Positions 7,872 through 17,145 of a stretch of 64,000 bases of DNA are shown here, piece by piece (positions within the stretch are counted from its first letter, which is position 1; each line of letters begins with the position of its first letter). Made by a program: the position numbers and the translations under genes. The notes beneath the pieces are model-generated. The model saw nothing but the letters and a program-made list of their open reading frames with translations. It did no database searches and was not told the origin of the DNA. The DNA comes from Paraburkholderia aspalathi (lineage in GTDB: Bacteria > Pseudomonadota > Gammaproteobacteria > Burkholderiales > Burkholderiaceae), in contig NZ_FPBH01000035.1 of assembly GCF_900116445.1 (NCBI RefSeq), forward strand, positions 1 to 64,000, in the 5' to 3' direction.

Positions 7872-8525
7872 CTATCCCGTCGCCCACGCGAGGAGCGTGT
7901 CGCCGAAGCCATCGCGTGCGCGGGTCACCGTGCGCGCGCTCGTGATCACGCGCGGTGCGGCGCTCCATGCGATGCTGGCCCCCGTCTCGATCAACCGGTC
8001 GACAAGCGCGACGTCTTCACGGCACGTGAGCGGTGGAAAGCCACCGGCTCGTCGATACGCCTCGGCCGAGACGCCGAGATTGGCGCCATGCACGTGGCGA
8101 TGACCGTCCGCGTCCACATAGGTCTTGCGAAAATATTCGCGCACGCTATGCGGATGAGCGGTCCAGTCGTCGACGGCAATCGAGCCGCACACCGCGTCCG
8201 TTCCGAGCGACAACTGCGCGACCAGCCAGCCTGGTGACACGCGGCTGTCGGCGTCGGTGAAGGCTAGCCAGCGAGCGCCGTCCGCCAGCAGGTAGTCGGC
8301 GCCCGTGGCACGCGCGATACCGACATTGCGCGCCTTTAGCGTCAACGTCTCGACGCCGTAAGCACGCACGATCGCCTCCGAAAAATCACTGCAAGCGTCG
8401 AGCACGACGACAAGCCGCACGACCTCGTCAGCCAGATCCGCGTGTCGCGCTGCTTCGATCAACGCGGCAAGACAAGGCGCCAGCAACGCCTCTTCGTTAT
8501 GCGCCGGAACGATTACGCCGATCAT
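7872..8525 (-). CDS. Glycosyltransferase family 2
   Basis: 217 residues. GT-A fold: IGVIVPAHNEE at the N-terminus, a DADSR metal-binding motif near residue 110 (AFTDADSRVSPGW) and the acceptor-site segment GGFPPLTCREDVALVDRL (ED motif). It has no membrane helices, so it is a cytosolic transferase. The ATG overlaps the stop of the upstream methyltransferase by 4 bases (ATGA); the longer frame to 8624 is read-through of that gene. Last of a three-gene unit with the methyltransferase and an acyl-CoA dehydrogenase homologue. The sugar and acceptor are unknown. Confidence 0.85.
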   Translation of the reverse strand: MIGVIVPAHNEEALLAPCLAALIEAARHADLADEVVRLVVVLDACSDFSEAIVRAYGVETLTLKARNVGIARATGADYLLADGARWLAFTDADSRVSPGWLVAQLSLGTDAVCGSIAVDDWTAHPHSVREYFRKTYVDADGHRHVHGANLGVSAEAYRRAGGFPPLTCREDVALVDRLIETGASIAWSAAPRVITSARTVTRARDGFGDTLLAWATG

Positions 8526-9124
8526 AGAAGCCCCTCGCACTGTGCAACCGAACGTGCGTCGCGCGACCAGACGTCGATCAACAGATCGGCTTCGTCGTGA
8601 TGCGCGAGACGTGATAGACCACAACGCGCATCGAACAACGCGTGCGCGGTATCGGCATTCTCCAGCGCCTCAGTAAACGGACGGCGCCAGTGGCAAGCGA
8701 GCAGCGTGCCGTCCGGCGTGAGCGATGCAGCGATGCGCGCGGCCAGCATTTCAAGGTCCGCGGCATCAAGGTAATAGGCAAATTCGCTGATGACGATCAG
8801 GTCGAACGGCGCCGTTGCGGTCGGCCATTCGTGCGGAACCGTGCACTGTTCGACGCGAACCTGCCGCATACCGGCAACACGTTCGCGTGCAAGACGCACC
8901 GCTGTTTCGTGCAGATCGGCGGCAAGCAGCCCATCACAGCGGGTCGCGAGTTCGGCCGTCAGTTCCCCGTTCGCACAGCCCGGCTCGAACGCGTTGCGAT
9001 AACGCGGACGCGGCAACAGCGCTAGCGTGAGCGAACGCTTGCGGCGCTCGTACCAGCCCTGGCGCAACTTCCACGGGTCGTCGCTGCCTTTGTAGAGTTC
9101 GTCGAAGTACACCGTAGAGGTCAT
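8522..9124 (-). CDS. NodS-like class I SAM-dependent methyltransferase
   Basis: 200 residues. The SAM-binding motif I is FEPGCANGELTAELA near residues 45-60, with acidic residue AADLHE on the next strand. The N-terminal FDELYKGSDDPWKLRQGWYERRKR resembles NodS-type N-methyltransferases. GGAGGG lies 10 nt upstream of ATG 9124. It starts 24 bases after the acyl-CoA dehydrogenase homologue and overlaps the glycosyltransferase, so one operon. The methyl acceptor is unknown; the neighbours suggest a small glycosylated or acylated product. Confidence 0.85.
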   Translation of the reverse strand: MTSTVYFDELYKGSDDPWKLRQGWYERRKRSLTLALLPRPRYRNAFEPGCANGELTAELATRCDGLLAADLHETAVRLARERVAGMRQVRVEQCTVPHEWPTATAPFDLIVISEFAYYLDAADLEMLAARIAASLTPDGTLLACHWRRPFTEALENADTAHALFDARCGLSRLAHHDEADLLIDVWSRDARSVAQCEGLL

Positions 9125-9148
9125 GTCAGCGGCCCTCCATGCATCGCG

Positions 9149-10324
9149 TCAGAGCGTCCACGGTGCACCTCCGTCTGCAGCGTTGGCGTCGAACTTTGCC
9201 TTGACGGTCAACTCGCCGAGCGCAGCAAGATCGCGTTCGGCGTGGCTTTGCCTCAGGAACACCGGCAGGTCCGCCAGCGCGCGGGCGAAGCGCGCATCGC
9301 GGCACAACGGACCCGCGCCGAGCGTGCGCGTGGCGTGACACATCACAGCTGTCGCCGCTTCTTCAACGACGAGGCGTGCGCGCATGACTTCACGCTGCGA
9401 GTCGGCTTGTGGGTTCGCGTCGATATGGGCGGCGGTTTCGCGCAGCACCGCTGCGGCGCCGGCCAACGCGACATCGACCGCGCCGAGGTGGGCGAGCCGA
9501 TGTGCGTCGACACGTTGCGTGGACGCTTCGCGCAACGTTCGGCCGATCTGCGTGGCGGCGCCGTACCAGCACGCGGCAATGCCGGCGCCGCCGTGCCAGA
9601 AGCCCGGCCGGCGCACGTATGCATGGGCCGCGCCCACGCGTGTGGCCGGTGTTTGATCGAAGGTGACGTCTGCGCTAGCGGTTGCCTGCATGCCGATCGC
9701 CTGCCACTTCGATGTGTCGATCGAAATCGAGCCGTGATCCATCGCGACGGCCGCCAGCACGGGTTCATCGTCGAGCCAAACGGTGACGAGCGCGTGACTG
9801 ACTACACCCGCGCCCGAACACCAGGCTTTTGTGCCGCTCAGATACAGTTGCCCGGCGTCGTCTGTTTCAGTACGAGCCTCGCGACTGCTGGCCTTCACGC
9901 GCGCGTCAGGCGGCTCCGCGGCCCACACCCCCCAGCGGCTACCCAGAAGCGGTGTGGGTCCGTGCAACTCGGCAAGAATCGCCAGCGCATCGGTATGCCC
10001 TTCGAACAGTTTGACCAGACCGAGATCGCACGTCGCAACCGCAGCCAGGGTACGCCAGCGCATGAGAGTCTGCCCGTGTCCTGGCAACGGTGCGAAGGGC
10101 AAACGGTCGTAGCCTCGCCGGATCAATGCGCGCAAAACATCGCCCAGTGCGGCAGGGTCGCTCGCATCGAAATGCCTGTCATGCAAAAAATTGTCGAGCG
10201 GCTCGGCAGAACGCGCAGCGTCCTCCCCGGCGAGTACCGCATGAGGATCACGAGTGCGGGTTCTGCTGATTTTTTCCGGCTGCCGCGCACTCACGCCGGC
10301 CGTACGATCACGCGTATCGAGCAT
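9149..10324 (-). CDS. Acyl-CoA dehydrogenase family protein
   Basis: 391 residues. Recognisable parts are the middle beta domain (WCSGAGVVSHALVT, equivalent to the FAD-contact segment), and the C-terminal helical domain (ATRTLGAGPLCRDARFARALADLPVFLRQ), which aligns with the end of acyl-CoA dehydrogenases. It is more divergent than fatty-acid oxidation enzymes, and I do not see the usual catalytic Glu in a canonical setting. First gene of the unit with the methyltransferase and glycosyltransferase, so it probably acts in a biosynthetic path. The start is ATG 10324 with AGGGAGA upstream; the frame to 10438 lacks support. Confidence 0.8.
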   Translation of the reverse strand: MLDTRDRTAGVSARQPEKISRTRTRDPHAVLAGEDAARSAEPLDNFLHDRHFDASDPAALGDVLRALIRRGYDRLPFAPLPGHGQTLMRWRTLAAVATCDLGLVKLFEGHTDALAILAELHGPTPLLGSRWGVWAAEPPDARVKASSREARTETDDAGQLYLSGTKAWCSGAGVVSHALVTVWLDDEPVLAAVAMDHGSISIDTSKWQAIGMQATASADVTFDQTPATRVGAAHAYVRRPGFWHGGAGIAACWYGAATQIGRTLREASTQRVDAHRLAHLGAVDVALAGAAAVLRETAAHIDANPQADSQREVMRARLVVEEAATAVMCHATRTLGAGPLCRDARFARALADLPVFLRQSHAERDLAALGELTVKAKFDANAADGGAPWTL

Positions 10325-10507
10325 CGCGTCTCCCTGAATCTGTTCGATCTGTGCGCACGGACTTTTGCTAGCCGCAGCGCGTGCAGACCGACAGCAAGCG
10401 GCGTGCCGCAGGCGTCTGACACCTGGGACACGCCGCAATATTTCAGGGCTTATAGCGCGCTAAGGACGGCGCACCGCGCACTCGTATGAGGAAGCGCGCG
10501 TTGACGG

Positions 10508-12481
10508 CTAGCCGGGACCGCGCGGCCGGCGCCGCGTTTCCGCCTGCTCCAACACCGCCTCGAATAGCGCGAGTTCCACCGGCTTGACGAGGTGGGCGTG
10601 AAATCCAGCCGATTGGGTCCGTTCGCGATCGCTTGCGTGACCGAAGCCGGTCATGGCGGCGAACACCGTGTCGGACAGCGTGGGCATTGCGCGCAATGCC
10701 TCGAGCGTCGCGTAACCATCCATTTTTGGCATCGCAAGATCGATCAAGGCAAGGTGGGGCACGAGGCGCGGCGCAACGGCAAGCGCCTGCGGGCCGTCGT
10801 AGGCAATGCGGACCTCGTGGCCTTTGAGTTCGAGCAGCATGGCGAGGCTGTCGGCGGAGTCGCGATTGTCGTCCACCAGCAGAATACGCAACGGTGACAC
10901 CGCGTTTCCCGCCATGTCGGCCTGATCGGCCTGCTCTGCGGGCAGCGCTGCGGCAAACGGCAAACTGAGCGTGAACGAGCTGCCGCACCCCGCGCCCTCG
11001 CTGCTCGCGATGATGCTTCCGCCATGCAATTCGACCAGCGATTTGCACAGTGTGAGGCCGATGCCGAGGCCACCTTCGCCGAGGCTTTGCCCTTCCTTTT
11101 CCTGCGCGAACAGCTCGAAGATCGCATCGAGCGAACGTGCCGGAATGCCGCGGCCATGATCGCGCACCTCCAGCACGGCCATCTGATGATCGACCCGTCC
11201 GAAGATCTCGATGCGGCTGCCCGGCGGCGAAAACTTCGACGCGTTATGCAGCAGGTTTTGCAGCACCTGTACGAGCCGCGTCGTGTCACCGTGCACGATC
11301 AGCGGCTCGACCGGCATATGCGTGCCCACACTTTGCTCCCGCGAATCGGTAAACGGCCGTGCCGCTTCGATCGCACGCGCCACCACTTCGGCCAGATCGA
11401 CGCGCGCGAGGCGCAACTCGACCTTGTCCGACATGATACGGCCGACGTCGAGCAGATCGTCGACGAGACGCGTGAGGTGCGTGACCTGGCGGTCGATCAG
11501 ATCGCGCGAGCGGGCCAGCGTTGGACTCACGCCCGCTTCGAGTTGCATCACGCCGATCGCGTTACGCACCGGCGCAAGCGGATTGCGCAACTCGTGCGCG
11601 AGGGTCGCGAGAAACTTGCGCATGCGCTCGCTGGAGCGCGCCAGTTCTTCGCGCTCACGGCGCTCGGTCAGATCGCGTGTGACCTTGGCGAAACCACGCA
11701 GCCGGTTCGATTCGTCATACACAGCGGTGATGTTGACGTTGGCCCAGAAGGTCGTGCCGTCCTTGCGCACGCGCCAGCCCTCGTCTTCGACCTGACCGAG
11801 CTGCCTCGCGATCGCCAGTTCGCGCGCGGGTTTGCCGGCCGCGGCTTCTTCGCGCGTGTAGAAGTTCGAGAAATGCTGGCCGATGATTTCGTCGCGCGTA
11901 TAGCCTTTGATGCGCGCGGCGCCTGCGTTCCAGCTCACCACATAGCCGTCCGGATCGAGCATGAAAATCGCGTAGTCTTTCACGTTGTCGACCAACAGAC
12001 GGAAGCGCTCCTCGCTCTGTCGCAACGCCTCCACAAACGCGCGCTGGGTGGTCAGATCGCGGGTAATCTTGGCGAAGCCGGTCAGCACACCCGACTCGTT
12101 GCGCACCGCCGTAATGACCACGTTGCACCAAAAGGTCGTACCGTCTTTGCGAACCCGCCAGCCTTCGTCCTCGAAGCGGCCAGTCAGCGCGGCCTGCTGC
12201 AACTCGTAAGCGGGCCAGCCGCGCGCCACGGCTTCCGCAGGGTAGAAACGCGAGAAGTGTTCGCCGATGATTTCGTGCGCCGCGTAGCCCTTCAGTTTTT
12301 GCGCGCCGGCATTCCAGCTGACGATATATCCCTTCGGATCCAGCAGGAAGATTGCGTAGTCTTCGATCGATTGGACCAGCGACCAGTAATCGACCTCAGC
12401 CGGCGCGTTCGCACGAAGCACGGGCGGCTCGTCAGCGGTCTCGCCGTTGTCTCCTGCGGGTTGGACGTCGGTCTTGTTCAT
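10508..12481 (-). CDS. Hybrid sensor histidine kinase (PAS-PAS-HisKA-HATPase-REC)
   Basis: 657 residues, no membrane helix, so a cytosolic sensor. Domains in order: PAS 1 (about 30-150), PAS 2 (about 160-285), HisKA with H-box FLATLAHELRNPL (about 300), HATPase with NLLHNASKFSPPG, DHGRGIP and GGLGIGLTL (about 400-510), and a C-terminal receiver with LLVDDNRDSAD and phospho-acceptor in LIDLAMPKMDG. The two PAS domains are close copies (both contain VSWNAGA and EDEGWRVRKDGTTFW), a recent internal duplication. No response regulator or output gene is adjacent; the phosphorelay partner must be elsewhere. Confidence 0.92.
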   Translation of the reverse strand: MNKTDVQPAGDNGETADEPPVLRANAPAEVDYWSLVQSIEDYAIFLLDPKGYIVSWNAGAQKLKGYAAHEIIGEHFSRFYPAEAVARGWPAYELQQAALTGRFEDEGWRVRKDGTTFWCNVVITAVRNESGVLTGFAKITRDLTTQRAFVEALRQSEERFRLLVDNVKDYAIFMLDPDGYVVSWNAGAARIKGYTRDEIIGQHFSNFYTREEAAAGKPARELAIARQLGQVEDEGWRVRKDGTTFWANVNITAVYDESNRLRGFAKVTRDLTERREREELARSSERMRKFLATLAHELRNPLAPVRNAIGVMQLEAGVSPTLARSRDLIDRQVTHLTRLVDDLLDVGRIMSDKVELRLARVDLAEVVARAIEAARPFTDSREQSVGTHMPVEPLIVHGDTTRLVQVLQNLLHNASKFSPPGSRIEIFGRVDHQMAVLEVRDHGRGIPARSLDAIFELFAQEKEGQSLGEGGLGIGLTLCKSLVELHGGSIIASSEGAGCGSSFTLSLPFAAALPAEQADQADMAGNAVSPLRILLVDDNRDSADSLAMLLELKGHEVRIAYDGPQALAVAPRLVPHLALIDLAMPKMDGYATLEALRAMPTLSDTVFAAMTGFGHASDRERTQSAGFHAHLVKPVELALFEAVLEQAETRRRPRGPG

Positions 12482-12546
12482 GGTGAAAAGCGTCTATTGG
12501 TATGTTCAGGCAGCATACACTGGCTCACCTCCACGTTTGGGGTATT

Positions 12547-12587
12547 GCCCACTCATTGTCCAACGTCGTTGACCAACGTTAGTGGGC
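12547..12587 (-). terminator. Weak inverted repeat after emrB
   Basis: GCCCACT (12547-12553) and AGTGGGC (12581-12587) form a 7-bp stem with a long loop, 40 to 80 bases after the emrB stop. There is no good U tract, so this may be only a weak or factor-aided terminator. Confidence 0.25.
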
Positions 12588-12623
12588 TGAATCAGACGAC
12601 GACCACGCCGCGGAACTCGACCC

Positions 12624-14186
12624 TCAATGCCCCCCGGCGCCAGCCGCCGCTGCCGCGCTGGCCTTGTCCGGCTTCGTCAACCAGATCAACGGAATGATCA
12701 CCACGAAAATCACGGCGGAAAGCCAGAAAATATCGTTCAGACCGAGCATCGCAGCCTGTGCGTTCATCGACTGTTCGAAGAACGCCATCGCCTGAGAAGC
12801 GCTTCCGCCCAGCGCCGCTTGCGCGGCGTCCAGCGCGGAAGTGAACGTCGGATTGTTCACACTTGTCTGCTCGGCCAGCTGCGCATGATGCAAGATCGTG
12901 CGGTCATTCCAACCCGTAGTAGCAAGCGACGTTCCCGCTGCTCCCGCAAACACCCGCGCAAAGTTCGACAATCCCGCGGCGGCCGGAATCTTGTCGGGGG
13001 TGAGGCCGGAAAGAATGATCGCCGTCAGCGGCACAAAGAACAATGCGGTCGGAATACCTTGCAGCAGAGTCGGTAAAACCAGGGTCCACGTATCCACGCC
13101 CGTCGTGTAATGCGAGCGCATGAAAAACACGCCGGCGAACCCGAGAAACGCCAACGTTGCCAACACTCGCGCATCCGACTTCGGCATGATCTTCGCCATT
13201 ACCGGAGCAAGAATTACAGCAAAAACGCCAAGCGGCGCGGTAGCCAGACCGGCGTCCACTGAGCGGTAGCTCAGATACTCCTGCATCCACTGCGGCAACA
13301 GAACAAGGTTGGAGAAGAACACCGCGTACGCCACCGAAATCGCAATCGTGCCGCCCAGAAAATTACGCCCTCCAAACAATCGCAAGTCGATAATCGGATT
13401 CTTCTCGGTCAACTCCCAGATCAGAAAGAACAGAAAACTGATCGCCGCGAATACGGTCAGCGCGACAATCACGGGCGAATTGAACCAGTCGAGGTCCTTG
13501 CCCTTGTCGAGCATGATCTGCAGCGAGCCCACCCATGCGATCAGCGAGAGCAGCCCTATCTTGTCGATCGGCAAGCGCTTGGTCGGGGTTTCGCGCGTGC
13601 GGTAGATCGCCCAGGTCACGCCTGCTGCAAAGAGGCCTACCGGAATATTGATGTAGAAGATCCATGACCACGAGTAGCTATCGGTAATCCAGCCGCCGAG
13701 CGCCGGACCGGCGATGGGGCCGACCGTCGCCGTCATGGCCCACAACGCCAAAGCGTGCGAGCTCTTTTCCCGCGGATACGAGCCGAGCAGAATCGCTTGC
13801 GACAGCGGAATCAACGGCCCCGCCACCGCACCCTGCACGATCCGCGCGGCGAGCAGTACCGGCAGGGTCGGCGCTATGCCGCACAACCATGACGAGAGGA
13901 CGAACAACAGAATTGCCCACACGAACAGTTTGATTTGCCCGACGCGCTGCGTGAGCCAGCCCGTCAACGGAATCGCAATCGCGTTGGCCGCGGCGAACAG
14001 CGTAATCACCCACGTCCCCTCGTCCACCGACACACCAAGATTGCCCGCAATGGTCGGAATCGCGACGTTCGCGATCGATGAATCAAGCACGTTCATAAAC
14101 GTGGCCAATGCCACGGCAAGCGTCGCCAGCACGAGCTTGCCGCCGGTCAGAGGCGGGAGCGCTGCGGCGTTGGGCGATCCATTCAT
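12624..14186 (-). CDS. emrB: EmrB-type DHA2 MFS efflux permease
   Basis: 520 residues, 14-helix DHA2 proton antiporter. Motif D1 (TFMNVLDSSIANVAIPTIAG), motif A-like GWLTQRVGQ, and motif C-like GPIAGPALGGW are all present. It forms the inner-membrane pump of a tripartite complex with EmrA (periplasmic adaptor) and the EmrC outer-membrane channel upstream. It exports hydrophobic drugs or weak acids. The gene is separated from emrA by an intrinsic terminator (14236-14266) and a CTGAC-N2-GTCAG palindrome (14215-14226), so it may also have its own MarR-controlled promoter. AGGTGA is just upstream of the ATG. Confidence 0.93.
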   Translation of the reverse strand: MNGSPNAAALPPLTGGKLVLATLAVALATFMNVLDSSIANVAIPTIAGNLGVSVDEGTWVITLFAAANAIAIPLTGWLTQRVGQIKLFVWAILLFVLSSWLCGIAPTLPVLLAARIVQGAVAGPLIPLSQAILLGSYPREKSSHALALWAMTATVGPIAGPALGGWITDSYSWSWIFYINIPVGLFAAGVTWAIYRTRETPTKRLPIDKIGLLSLIAWVGSLQIMLDKGKDLDWFNSPVIVALTVFAAISFLFFLIWELTEKNPIIDLRLFGGRNFLGGTIAISVAYAVFFSNLVLLPQWMQEYLSYRSVDAGLATAPLGVFAVILAPVMAKIMPKSDARVLATLAFLGFAGVFFMRSHYTTGVDTWTLVLPTLLQGIPTALFFVPLTAIILSGLTPDKIPAAAGLSNFARVFAGAAGTSLATTGWNDRTILHHAQLAEQTSVNNPTFTSALDAAQAALGGSASQAMAFFEQSMNAQAAMLGLNDIFWLSAVIFVVIIPLIWLTKPDKASAAAAAGAGGH

Positions 14187-14214
14187 TTCGTCACCTATCG
14201 AAGAAGGCTAATGT

Positions 14215-14226
14215 CTGACTTGTCAG
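14215..14226. promoter_or_regulatory. Candidate MarR operator before emrB
   Basis: CTGACTTGTCAG, a perfect 5-bp-arm palindrome with a 2-bp centre, 28 bases before the emrB ATG and just after the emrA terminator. The same arms occur before emrC (17077-17088), and a near copy lies in the marR promoter (17613-17630). Likely binding site for the MarR protein of this operon. Confidence 0.55.
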
Positions 14227-14235
14227 CTAATTGGT

Positions 14236-14266
14236 TAAAAAAACGGGCGTCGGGAGATCGCCCGTT
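14236..14266 (-). terminator. Intrinsic terminator at the end of emrA
   Basis: Minus strand: AACGGGCG (14266-14259), 9-nt loop, CGCCCGTT (14249-14242), then a run of seven T (14243-14237). It begins at the emrA stop codon, so emrB is partly uncoupled from the upstream genes. Confidence 0.8.
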
Positions 14267-15507
14267 CAACCTGCTATCCGTGCTGCGTTCTTTGGTGTCG
14301 CGCTTGCCGCTACAGCACGTGCCGATGGCATGTTCTGCGCGATGATCCTGGCGATTTCGGCGTCGGCGTCGGCGCCGTACTGGGCGAACACGTCCGTGCG
14401 ATACGTGGTGTTGATTGCCGCGCCCAGTTGGGTGCCCGACTCGTCACGCGTTTCGACATCCACTTGCATCGACAGGCCGATCCGCAGCGGATGCGCGTTG
14501 AGTTCGTTCTGGTCGAGCTGGATTCGCGCCGGGAGACGCTGGACGACTTTGATCCAGTTGCCGGTCGCGTTCTGCGCGGGCAACACGGCGAATGCTGCGC
14601 CCGTACCCGCCGAGAAACCGACCACGTGGCCGTGATACTTGACGCTTGACCCATATACATCGGCGGTCAGCGTGACTGGCTGGCCAATGCGCATGTGTTT
14701 CAACTGGCCTTCCTTGAAGTTCGCATCGACCCACACACCGCCGAGCGGCACGAGCGCCATCAACGGCGTGCCCGGGGCCACGCGTTGACCGACCTGCACC
14801 GAGCGGCGCGCCACATAGCCCGTGACCGGCGCGGGCAACGTGTTGCGCGCGTAACTCAGGTACGCGTCGCGCACTTTCGAGGCGGCGGCCTGCACGTTCG
14901 GATGCAGTTCGACCGACGTGCGGTCGGTCAGCGCGTGGTTAGCTGCGGCCTGCTGACGAGCGGCGTCGAGCGCGGCTTGTGCGGAGCTCACGGCGTCGCG
15001 CGCATGGGCGATGTCCTCACCGGATACCGCGCCCGTTTCGGCAACGGCCTGGCGGCGCTTGAGGTCGTCTTCGGCGCGCGCGAGATCGGACTGACGTTGC
15101 GCGACGGTCGCGGCGTAGAAATCGTTGTTCACGTAGAGACCGCTGACTTGCCTCACGGTCTGGCCGAGTGTCGCTTCGGCGTTCGACAGCGCGACTTTCG
15201 CATCGGCGTTGTCGAGCGTCACGACGGGTGCGCCCTGCTTGACGATCTGCGTGTCGTCGGCGTTCACCGCTACCACGGTGCCGCTCACTTGCGGCGTCAA
15301 TTGCACGAGATTGCCGTTGACGTAGGCATCGTCGGTCGACTGATGGTACTGGCCGTTCGTGATGTAGTAGGCGCCGTAACCCGCGCCGGCCAACACGACG
15401 GTGGCTGCTAGCAAGGCAAGCAGCAGCTTGCGCTTCGCAGGCGCCCGCACCTGCTGGGGCTGGTCCGCGTCCGCCGTCTCGCGGTTGGTGGTGATCGTAT
15501 CGCTCAT
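14266..15507 (-). CDS. emrA: EmrA-type membrane fusion protein (HlyD family)
   Basis: 413 residues. One N-terminal membrane helix (about residues 27-48) is followed by the biotinyl-lipoyl-like halves (STDDAYVNGNLVQLTPQVSGTV and APVTGYVARRSVQVGQRVAPG) that flank a long coiled coil (about 105-215), then a beta-barrel domain. This is the periplasmic adaptor that links EmrB to the EmrC channel. It begins 42 bases after emrC and ends in an intrinsic terminator. The C-terminal 60 residues are Ala-rich and probably disordered. Clear family call. Confidence 0.94.
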   Translation of the reverse strand: MSDTITTNRETADADQPQQVRAPAKRKLLLALLAATVVLAGAGYGAYYITNGQYHQSTDDAYVNGNLVQLTPQVSGTVVAVNADDTQIVKQGAPVVTLDNADAKVALSNAEATLGQTVRQVSGLYVNNDFYAATVAQRQSDLARAEDDLKRRQAVAETGAVSGEDIAHARDAVSSAQAALDAARQQAAANHALTDRTSVELHPNVQAAASKVRDAYLSYARNTLPAPVTGYVARRSVQVGQRVAPGTPLMALVPLGGVWVDANFKEGQLKHMRIGQPVTLTADVYGSSVKYHGHVVGFSAGTGAAFAVLPAQNATGNWIKVVQRLPARIQLDQNELNAHPLRIGLSMQVDVETRDESGTQLGAAINTTYRTDVFAQYGADADAEIARIIAQNMPSARAVAASATPKNAARIAG

Positions 15508-15549
15508 TTTGTGGGTCCTGACAGAAAGTGAAAGCGTCGCGATGGCGTC

Positions 15550-17073
15550 TTAGCGGGTGGCGACGACGGGGTTGGTTTGTACTGCCGAAGTGGCCGACGC
15601 GGCCACGCTGCCCTGTGCGCTCGAATCGGCGTTGTCGGTATAGCCGCCGCCCAGTGCAGCAGCCAGCGCAATCTGCTGATCGCGACGGTTCATCTTCAGA
15701 TTCGCGACCTGCTGGTCGGCAGCGAGCGCCGTGGTGTCGGCATTCAGTACCGTCAGCTGATTCGTAAGACCGGCCTTGTACTGCGTGAGCGCCAATTGAT
15801 CGGCGCCGCGGGCGGCTTCCTGGGCGGCTTGCGCGTCGCCGAGTTGCTCGTCGGTCGAACGGATTTGCGCGAGTTGCGTCGCGACTTCTGAGAGCGCGGT
15901 GACGAGCGTCTGGTTATACGTCGCGACGGCATAGTCGAAGTCGGCATACCGGCCCTTCAGTTGCGCGCGCAACTGACCGCCGTCGAAGATCGGCAGATGG
16001 ATCGCAGGACCCGCCGATGCCGTGCGGCTCGCTGCGGTCAGGAAGCGGCCGAAGCCAAACGCGTCGAGACCAATCGCGGCGCTCAGATTGATGTCGGGGT
16101 AGAACTCGGCCTTGGCTTCCTTCACGTCATGCGTGAGCGCGTCGACGCGCCATCTGGCGGCGACCAGATCCGGACGACGGCTCACCAGGTCGGCAGGCAG
16201 GTTGTCCGGCAGACTTACTTCGTCACCGATTCCGAGCGTTGGGCGCGCAATCGCGAGGCCACGGTCCGGGCCGGCGCCAAGCAAGGCGGCCAGTTGATAA
16301 CGGGTGGTGAGGATGCTGCCGTCGAGCGACGCCAACGTCGCGCGACTCGTGGCGAGGTTCGCTTGCGCCGTCTTGCGCTCGACCTGGGTGTCGAGCCCTG
16401 TTGCAATGCGGCCGGCGGTGATGCGGTCGATCTGCTCGCGTTGCGTGACCTCCTGCTGCGCGATGTCGCGTAACGCGTACAGACGGGCGAGCTGGTTATA
16501 GGCCCGTGCCGTTGCGGACGTCAGCGACAATCTGACGACTTCGGCATCCGCCTCGCTCGCCTGCAGTTGAGACAGCGAGGCCTTGAGCGCCTCGCGATTC
16601 TTGCCCCACAAGTCGAGATCATAGGAAGCGGATAACAGGCCCTGGTTCTCCGATTGCCATGAACCGCCATACGGCGGCGGCACCAGCGCCGTGCCCGAAT
16701 ACTGCTGGCGCGTGAACGAATAGGTGGCGCCGACTTTCGGCATCGTGCTGGCCTTTGCCGTGTCGCTATACGCAGCGGCCGCGGCAACGCGTGCCCGGGC
16801 CTGTTCGATCGACGGATTGCCCTTCAGCGCTTCCACAAGCAAGGCCTTCAGTTGCGCGTCGCCGAACTGATCTGCCCAATCGGCGGCGGGCCAATGGCCG
16901 TGATCCGCGGGGAGGCTTTGTTGCGTCGCGTAGGTGTGCGGCTGCGCCATCTGTTTGTCGCTCGAGATGCCGGCGTAGTTCACGCAAGCCGACAGCGTGG
17001 CCGCGAAGATTGCCGTCACGCCCGCCTTCGCGATGCGTGACCTGGCTGCCTGCCTATTTAGCTGCAATATCAT
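15550..17073 (-). CDS. emrC: NodT-family outer-membrane efflux lipoprotein
   Basis: 507 residues. A lipoprotein signal peptide ends at Cys 30 (TLSACVNYAG). Two TolC-like repeats with long helices follow, with LDLWGKNREALKAS in the first and AEFYPDINLSAAIGLDAFGFG at the start of the second, as in OprM/NodT channels. It forms the outer-membrane exit of the pump with EmrA and EmrB. The CTGACAGGTCAG palindrome directly precedes and partly forms its ribosome site, so regulator binding there would block both transcription and, if an RNA contact existed, initiation. The C-terminus is Ser/Ala-rich. Confidence 0.92.
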   Translation of the reverse strand: MILQLNRQAARSRIAKAGVTAIFAATLSACVNYAGISSDKQMAQPHTYATQQSLPADHGHWPAADWADQFGDAQLKALLVEALKGNPSIEQARARVAAAAAYSDTAKASTMPKVGATYSFTRQQYSGTALVPPPYGGSWQSENQGLLSASYDLDLWGKNREALKASLSQLQASEADAEVVRLSLTSATARAYNQLARLYALRDIAQQEVTQREQIDRITAGRIATGLDTQVERKTAQANLATSRATLASLDGSILTTRYQLAALLGAGPDRGLAIARPTLGIGDEVSLPDNLPADLVSRRPDLVAARWRVDALTHDVKEAKAEFYPDINLSAAIGLDAFGFGRFLTAASRTASAGPAIHLPIFDGGQLRAQLKGRYADFDYAVATYNQTLVTALSEVATQLAQIRSTDEQLGDAQAAQEAARGADQLALTQYKAGLTNQLTVLNADTTALAADQQVANLKMNRRDQQIALAAALGGGYTDNADSSAQGSVAASATSAVQTNPVVATR

Positions 17074-17076
17074 TTG

Positions 17077-17088
17077 CTGACCTGTCAG
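17077..17088. promoter_or_regulatory. Candidate MarR operator before emrC
   Basis: CTGAC-CT-GTCAG, 4 bases before the emrC ATG and extended by ATA on one side (to TATCTGAC on the minus strand), like the box in the marR promoter. A short hairpin (GCTGC..GCAGC) with a T7 run lies just upstream at about 17101-17131, so emrC may be restarted from here as emrB seems to be. Confidence 0.5.
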
Positions 17089-17145
17089 ATATTAGGGTAA
17101 AAAAATGGCTGCAATCATTCGCAGCGCTGTTTGCCTTGTCGCTTG

